NCBI RefSeq assembly: GCF_014656095.1
Contig: NZ_BNBT01000021.1
Location: 1 to 64,000, forward strand
Length of the DNA: 64,000 bases
Source: Streptomyces longispororuber
GTDB taxonomy: Bacteria; Actinomycetota; Actinomycetes; Streptomycetales; Streptomycetaceae
Reading direction: 5' to 3'
The notes below the pieces were generated by a model. The model saw only the letters and a list, made by a program, of their open reading frames with translations. It searched no databases and was not told where the DNA came from. The position numbers and the translations under genes were made by a program. Of this stretch, positions 59,943-64,000 are shown piece after piece (within the stretch, counting starts at the first letter, position 1; each line of letters opens with the position of its first letter).

Positions 59943-61383
59943 CCCGCGCGGCTTGCGGGGCGCGGCGCGCCGCCGCGTCTCGGCGCGCTTCCGCATCCTG
60001 CTGTGGCTGCTCGTGGTGATGGCGGTCGCCCTCGCCGCGGTGACCGCGACGACCCGTTCGATCCTGCTGCGCGACGTGGACCACCGGGTGAACCGGCTGC
60101 TCACGCAGGAGGCCGGCGAGTTCACCCACTTCGTGGAGCGGGGTGTCGACCCGGCGACCGGCCGGCCCTTCACCGACCCGCGCCGCCTCCTGGAGGTCTT
60201 CCTGGAGCGGCAGTACGCCGACCCGGACGAGGAGCTCATCGGGCTCGTCCACCGCTCCGGCCAGGACCCGGCCCAGCTCACCCAGGCCCGTGAGGTCTCC
60301 GTCGGGCACCCGGTGCACCGCGACCCCGCGGCCCGCCGCCAGATCTTCGCGGCGGAGGGCTCCACCGGCACCCTCGACCGGCCCGGCGGCGAACTGCGCT
60401 GGGCCAAGGTCGAGGTGGCCCCGCACGGCGGCGAGCCGGAGGCGGCGTTCGTCGTCGCCTTCCACCCGGGCGGCGAACAGGCCAAGGCCGACGACGTGTT
60501 CCGCATCCTGCTCGCCATCTCCGGGGTGGCGCTGCTGCTCACCACCGGCATCGGCTGGGTGGTCGCCGGACGCATCCTCAAGCCGGTCCGCCTGGTGCGC
60601 ACCGCCGCCGCGCACCTCACCGAGCAGGACCTGACCCGGCGCATCCCGGTGCGCGGGCACGACGACGTCGCCGCGCTCGCCGAGACGTTCAACGGCATGC
60701 TGGACCGCCTGGAGCGGGCGTTCGCCGCGCAGCGCGAGTTCGTCGACGACGCCGGGCACGAGCTGCGCACCCCCATCACCATCGTCCGCGGCCACCTGGA
60801 GCTCATGGGCGACGACCCGGCCGAGCGCGAGGAGACGATCCGCCTGGTCACCGACGAGCTGGACCGGATGAGCCGCATCGTCGAGGACCTGCTGCTGCTC
60901 GCCAAGGCCGAGCGCCCGGACTTCGTCACGCCCGGGCCGGTGCAGCTCGCCGAGCTGACCGCGGACGTCTTCGTCAAGGCCCGGGCGCTCGGCGAGCGAC
61001 GCTGGGAGCTGGCCGAGGTCGCCGACCGCGAGGCCGTCCTCGACCCGCAGCGCATCACCCAGGCCATGGTCCAGCTCGCGCAGAACGCGGTGCAGCACAC
61101 CACGCGCGGCGAGCGCATCCGCGTCGGCTCCCGCGCCACCGGCTCCCGGATCGAGCTGTACGTGGCCGACAGCGGACCCGGCGTCCAGGAGCAGGACGCG
61201 GACGTGGTCTTCGAGCGCTTCCGGCGCGGCACGTCCCGGCGCGGCGCCCGCACCAACGGCGCCGGCCTCGGCCTGTCCATCGTCCGCGCCATCGCGGAGG
61301 CCCATGGCGGCCGGGTGTCCCTGCGCCCCACCGAGGGCGGCGGCGCCACCTTCGTCCTCACCCTGGAAGGGGCCCACCCGTGA
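59929..61383 (+). CDS. Sensor histidine kinase (HAMP, HisKA)
   Basis: 484 residues from GTG 59929. TM1 RFRILLWLLVVMAVALAAVTAT, an extracytoplasmic sensor of ~140 residues, TM2 ILLAISGVALLLTTGIGWVVAG, HAMP (RILKPVRLVRTAAAHLTEQDLTRRIPVRGHDDVAALAETFN), phospho-His in REFVDDAGHELRTPITIVRGHLE, and ATPase motifs QLAQNAVQHT, VADSGPGVQEQDADVVFERFRRG and GAGLGLSIVRAIAEAHGG. Frames starting further upstream would run through the repeat array as MTTGS repeats and are rejected. The stop overlaps the regulator start (GTGA). Confidence 0.9.
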   Translation: MTTADPRGLRGAARRRVSARFRILLWLLVVMAVALAAVTATTRSILLRDVDHRVNRLLTQEAGEFTHFVERGVDPATGRPFTDPRRLLEVFLERQYADPDEELIGLVHRSGQDPAQLTQAREVSVGHPVHRDPAARRQIFAAEGSTGTLDRPGGELRWAKVEVAPHGGEPEAAFVVAFHPGGEQAKADDVFRILLAISGVALLLTTGIGWVVAGRILKPVRLVRTAAAHLTEQDLTRRIPVRGHDDVAALAETFNGMLDRLERAFAAQREFVDDAGHELRTPITIVRGHLELMGDDPAEREETIRLVTDELDRMSRIVEDLLLLAKAERPDFVTPGPVQLAELTADVFVKARALGERRWELAEVADREAVLDPQRITQAMVQLAQNAVQHTTRGERIRVGSRATGSRIELYVADSGPGVQEQDADVVFERFRRGTSRRGARTNGAGLGLSIVRAIAEAHGGRVSLRPTEGGGATFVLTLEGAHP

Positions 61384-62042
61384 ACCGCATCCTCATCGTC
61401 GAGGACGAGGAGCGCATCGCCTCCTTCGTCGAGAAGGGCCTGCGCGCCAACGGCTTCACCACCACCGTGGTCGGCGACGGCGACGCCGCCTTCGAGTACG
61501 CCCTCACCGGCGGCTTCGACCTGGTCGTCCTGGACATCGGGCTGCCCGGCCGGGACGGCTTCACGGTCCTGCGCGGGCTCCGCGAGGCCCGCGTGACCGT
61601 ACCGGTGATCGTGCTGACGGCCCGGGACTCCGTACGGGATACCGTGGCGGGCCTGGAGGGCGGCGCCGACGACTGGATGACCAAGCCGTTCCGGTTCGAG
61701 GAGCTGCTCGCGCGGGTGCGGCTGCGGCTGCGGACCGCGGCGCGGGTGCCCGAGGTGACCGTGCTGCGCTCCGGTCCGCTCTCCCTGGACCTGCGCACCC
61801 GGCGGGCCCGCGCCGGGGACCGGACCGTGGACCTGACGGCACGTGAGTTCGTGCTCCTTGAGCTGTTCCTGCGCCACCCGGGGCAGGTCCTGTCCCGGGA
61901 GCAGATCCTGTCCCACGTATGGGGGTACGACTTCGACCCCGGGTCGAACATCGTCGACGTGTACGTGCGCGCGCTGCGCAAGAAGCTGGGTGCGGAGCGG
62001 CTGGAGACGGTGCGCGGCATGGGATACCGCCTGCCCGCGTGA
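61380..62042 (+). CDS. OmpR/PhoB-family response regulator
   Basis: 220 residues. Receiver with LIVEDEERIASFVEKGL, Asp52 in LVVLDIGLPGRDGF, VIVLTARDSV and WMTKPFRFEELLARV. The C-terminal winged helix is VDLTAREFVLLELFLRHPGQVLSREQILSHVWGYDFDPGSNIVDVYVRALRKKLG and ends in ETVRGMGYRLPA. GTG 61380 overlaps the kinase stop, so the pair is coupled. Targets may include the secreted protein upstream and the permease downstream. Confidence 0.95.
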   Translation: MNRILIVEDEERIASFVEKGLRANGFTTTVVGDGDAAFEYALTGGFDLVVLDIGLPGRDGFTVLRGLREARVTVPVIVLTARDSVRDTVAGLEGGADDWMTKPFRFEELLARVRLRLRTAARVPEVTVLRSGPLSLDLRTRRARAGDRTVDLTAREFVLLELFLRHPGQVLSREQILSHVWGYDFDPGSNIVDVYVRALRKKLGAERLETVRGMGYRLPA

Positions 62043-62089
62043 AACCAGGGCCTGCTGCCCCTGGACCCCGCTTTGTCGGCGCTCCGCGC

Positions 62090-62145
62090 CTCGTCCTCAA
62101 TCGCCGGACGGGCTATCCCTAGCCCGTCCGGCGATTGAGGACGAG
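62090..62145. terminator. Long perfect hairpin of the dispersed repeat family
   Basis: A perfect 26-bp inverted repeat (62090-62115 and 62120-62145) with TCCC loop carries the CGTCCTCAATCGCCGGACGG element. Nearby flanks (62045-62075 and 62160-62215, with GGGGGTCCAGGGGGCGGAGC) resemble those at 49855-49900. It ends the regulator operon; the 266-bp gap 62043-62308 otherwise holds only the promoter region of the permease. Confidence 0.85.
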
Positions 62146-62308
62146 CGCGCCAGCGCGATTTCGGGGGTCCAGGGGGCGGAGCCCCTTGGTTTCGGGAAAG
62201 GGGCGGGTCTGGGGCGCCCCCCGCGAGGGTCAGGGCTGAGGGTGTGCGTGAAGTTTCCCTCATGTGCGGCTCATTGGGGGCTCACCGCCCCCGCGGACGC
62301 TGGAGCGC

Positions 62309-63724
62309 GTGACAGCGACCCCGCGCCACCTGCTCCTGCTGTGCCTGGCCCTGAGCCTGTGCGCACCCCTCGCCGTCCCCGGCACCTTCCCCGGCCTCGG
62401 CGGCGACGCCCGCCTCACCCTCGGCGTGTTCGCGTTCGCCACCTGCGCCTGGATCGGCACGTCGATCGACGACACCTACATCGCGCTCGGCGCGGGCCTC
62501 GCCCTCACCGCCACCGGCGTCATCAGCAGCGACACCCTCTTCGGCACCCTGGGCGACGCGACGGTGTGGCTGCTGATCTGCGCGTTCGTGCTCGCCGCCG
62601 CGGTGGCGCGCAGCGGGCTCGCCGGGCGCGCCGCGGCGTTCCTGGTCAGCGGGGCGCGTACCGTACGGCAGTTGACGCACCTGACGACGGCCGCGCTCGT
62701 GGTGACGGCGTTCGCGGTGCCCGCCACGTCGGGCAGGGCCGCGCTGGCACTGCCCGTCTTCCTCGCCCTCGCCAAGGCGCTTGCCGACCGCGGGCGGCTG
62801 GTCGTGATGCTCGCGCTGCTCTTCCCGACCGTCATCCTGCTGTCCGCGGTGGCGACCCTGATCGGCGCGGGAGCGCATCTGATCACGGTGTCCGTCCTGT
62901 GGGAGAGCACCGGGGACGAGGTCGGCTTCGCGCGGTGGCTGCTGCTCGGCCTGCCGCTGGCCGTCGTGTCGTCCCACCTCGCGGCCGAGGCCGTGCTCCT
63001 GACGACGACGCGCCGTGCCGACCGCCGGGGGCCGGTGGCCCTCACGGTGGAGCGGATACAGGAGCACAGCGCGCAGCCGGTGACCGGCCCCTGGGGGCCC
63101 GCGGAGGCGCGCTGCGCGCTGCTGCTCGCCACGGTCGTCGCCCTGTGGTGCAGCGAGCCGCTGCACCACGTGCCGCCCGCCGTGGTCGCGCTGATCGGCG
63201 CGGTCGTCGCCGCGTCCCCCGCGCTCGGCACCGTCCGCCTCAAGGACGCCCTGACCACCGTGCCGTGGTCGCTGCTGCTGTTCATGGCGGCGACGATGGC
63301 GATGGGGGTGGCGCTCGCGGAGTCCGGCGCGGCCGCGTGGCTCGTGTCGGGACTGCCCGCCGGCCTGTCGCCGTGGCTCTTCCTCGCCGTCGTCGTGGCG
63401 GTCAGCACGGCGGCCCACCTGGTGCTCCAGTCCCGTTCGGCCCGCTCCTCCGTCCTCGTGCCGCTGGTGGTGGCCGCCGCCCTGGGCGCGGGCGTCAACC
63501 CCGTCGCCGCGGCCCTGGCGTCCACGGCCGCCGCCGGGTTCTGCCACACCCTGCCCGCCTCCGCGAAGCCGGTGACGCTCTACGCCGAGGTGCCCGGGGT
63601 GCCCACCTACACCGCCCGCGACCTGCTGCGGCTCTCGGCCGTCCTGGCCCCGCTGACGGCCGCGCTCGTCCTGCTGTTCGCCCTGGCCGTCTGGCCCCTG
63701 CTCGGCGTGCCGGTCACCCGCTGA
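62309..63724 (+). CDS. SLC13-family permease
   Basis: 471-residue membrane transporter of the divalent anion:Na+ symporter / SLC13 type with about twelve helices. Visible elements are TPRHLLLLCLALSLCAPLAVPGTFPGLG, AALVVTAFAVPATSGRAALALPVFLALAKAL, SAVATLIGAGAHLITVSVLW, LFMAATMAMGVALAESGAAAWLV and VLQSRSARSSVLVPLVVAAALGAGVNPVAAALASTAAAGFCHTLPASAKP. GTG 62309 has a weak TGGAG; an upstream ATG is in frame. It is followed at 38 bp by glycerate kinase, so a glycerate, tartrate or related hydroxyacid is a plausible substrate. Confidence 0.88.
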   Translation: MTATPRHLLLLCLALSLCAPLAVPGTFPGLGGDARLTLGVFAFATCAWIGTSIDDTYIALGAGLALTATGVISSDTLFGTLGDATVWLLICAFVLAAAVARSGLAGRAAAFLVSGARTVRQLTHLTTAALVVTAFAVPATSGRAALALPVFLALAKALADRGRLVVMLALLFPTVILLSAVATLIGAGAHLITVSVLWESTGDEVGFARWLLLGLPLAVVSSHLAAEAVLLTTTRRADRRGPVALTVERIQEHSAQPVTGPWGPAEARCALLLATVVALWCSEPLHHVPPAVVALIGAVVAASPALGTVRLKDALTTVPWSLLLFMAATMAMGVALAESGAAAWLVSGLPAGLSPWLFLAVVVAVSTAAHLVLQSRSARSSVLVPLVVAAALGAGVNPVAAALASTAAAGFCHTLPASAKPVTLYAEVPGVPTYTARDLLRLSAVLAPLTAALVLLFALAVWPLLGVPVTR

Positions 63725-63762
63725 CCGCGCCCCGCCGCCCCACCGTTTCGAGGAGTACGTCC

Positions 63763-64000
63763 ATGCCGTCGCTGTCCCGTGTCGCCATCGCCCCGAGCGG
63801 CTTCAAGGAGTCGCTGTCCGCCCAGTCCGCCGCCGAGGCCATCGCCCGCGGCGTCCACCGCGTCCTGCCCGACGCCACGACCGACCTGATCCCGCTCGTG
63901 GACGGCGGCGAGGGCACCGCGCAGGCCCTCGCCGCGGCGAGCGGCGGGCGGCTCGTGGCGCTGCCCGCGACCGGCCCGCTCGGCGAGCGCATCGGCACCC
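63763..64000 (+). CDS. Glycerate kinase, 5' end only
   Basis: 79 codons visible before the window edge. SRVAIAPSGFKESLSAQSAAEAIARGVHRVLPDATTDLIPLVDGGEGTAQALAAASGG is the N-terminus of GlxK-type glycerate kinases, including the DGGEGT motif; the catalytic C-terminal part lies outside. ATG 63763 has GAGGAG eight bases upstream. It forms a likely two-gene operon with the SLC13 permease. Confidence 0.93.
   Translation, partial: MPSLSRVAIAPSGFKESLSAQSAAEAIARGVHRVLPDATTDLIPLVDGGEGTAQALAAASGGRLVALPATGPLGERIGT

Overview
The window is very GC-rich with dense coding on both strands, GTG/TTG starts, GGAGG-type ribosome sites and many apparently leaderless starts. Its gene content (RsmH/FtsL, SAV_6107 HEPN protein, DUF3040, DUF5304, MacRS-type two-component system, trp attenuator with three Trp codons, DmdR- and CsoR-like operators) points to the chromosome core of a Streptomyces or close relative. 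The gene order also recalls what I remember of the M. tuberculosis block from Rv2164c to Rv2190c (ftsL/rsmH, metF-like, Rv2175c, pknL, class II DAHP synthase, acyltransferase, ArsA-like ATPase, SRPBCC protein, acyl-CoA synthetase, PimB', NlpC/P60). It therefore looks like an old actinobacterial synteny block with local additions.

Layout. 0-1.4 kb: start of the division/cell-wall cluster (ftsL, rsmH, minus strand). 1.8-7.5 kb: beta-carbonic anhydrase, then a coupled MoxR / DUF58 / transglutaminase operon. 8-10.5 kb: DUF3040 protein, methyltransferase and HEPN protein (minus). 10.7-14.4 kb: degenerate ABC-type ATPase, YhgE/Pip membrane protein and TetR regulator, with an inverted-repeat operator upstream. 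14.9-17.1 kb: DUF4126 protein and a phytoene-desaturase-like oxidoreductase. 17.1-24.4 kb: membrane protein, metF, thiE, Rv2175c-type regulator and a FAD reductase on the minus strand, then a TPP riboswitch with thiO-thiS-thiG on the plus strand. 24.6-28.4 kb: PASTA serine/threonine kinase, endonuclease IV and a DUF4396 protein behind a CsoR-type operator. 28.5-31.6 kb: sulfite-oxidase-like enzyme, bacterioferritin and its ferredoxin (iron box), class II DAHP synthase.

31.6-37.4 kb: DUF2867 protein and divergent TetR, trp leader/attenuator with fused anthranilate synthase, a D-2-hydroxyacid dehydrogenase and phosphofructokinase. 37.6-47.7 kb: MacRS-like two-component system, acyltransferase, esterase-like hydrolase and membrane protein, a nuclease-fold protein, glucokinase, DUF5304, ArsA-like ATPase, SRPBCC protein and phosphoesterase. 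48-58 kb: long-chain acyl-CoA synthetase, PimB'-like and GT87 glycosyltransferases, a predicted lipoprotein metallopeptidase, twin NlpC/P60 hydrolases, a NYN-domain protein and a zinc-ribbon protein. 58-64 kb: rhomboid protease coupled to a stand-alone Lrp/AsnC sensor domain, a small secreted repeat protein with a histidine kinase and response regulator, an SLC13 permease and the start of a glycerate kinase.

Functional themes are envelope building and signalling, entry to aromatic and tryptophan synthesis (DAHP synthase, anthranilate synthase), thiamine and one-carbon metabolism, glucose phosphorylation and glycolysis, and iron/copper handling. No tRNA, rRNA, insertion sequence, prophage or CRISPR array was seen. 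The less expected signals are a CsoR-like operator placed exactly in a promoter spacer, an ABC-fold protein that has lost most ATPase motifs, a 15-bp repeat array joining a secreted protein to its sensor kinase with an in-frame stop, and several short-unit tandem arrays.
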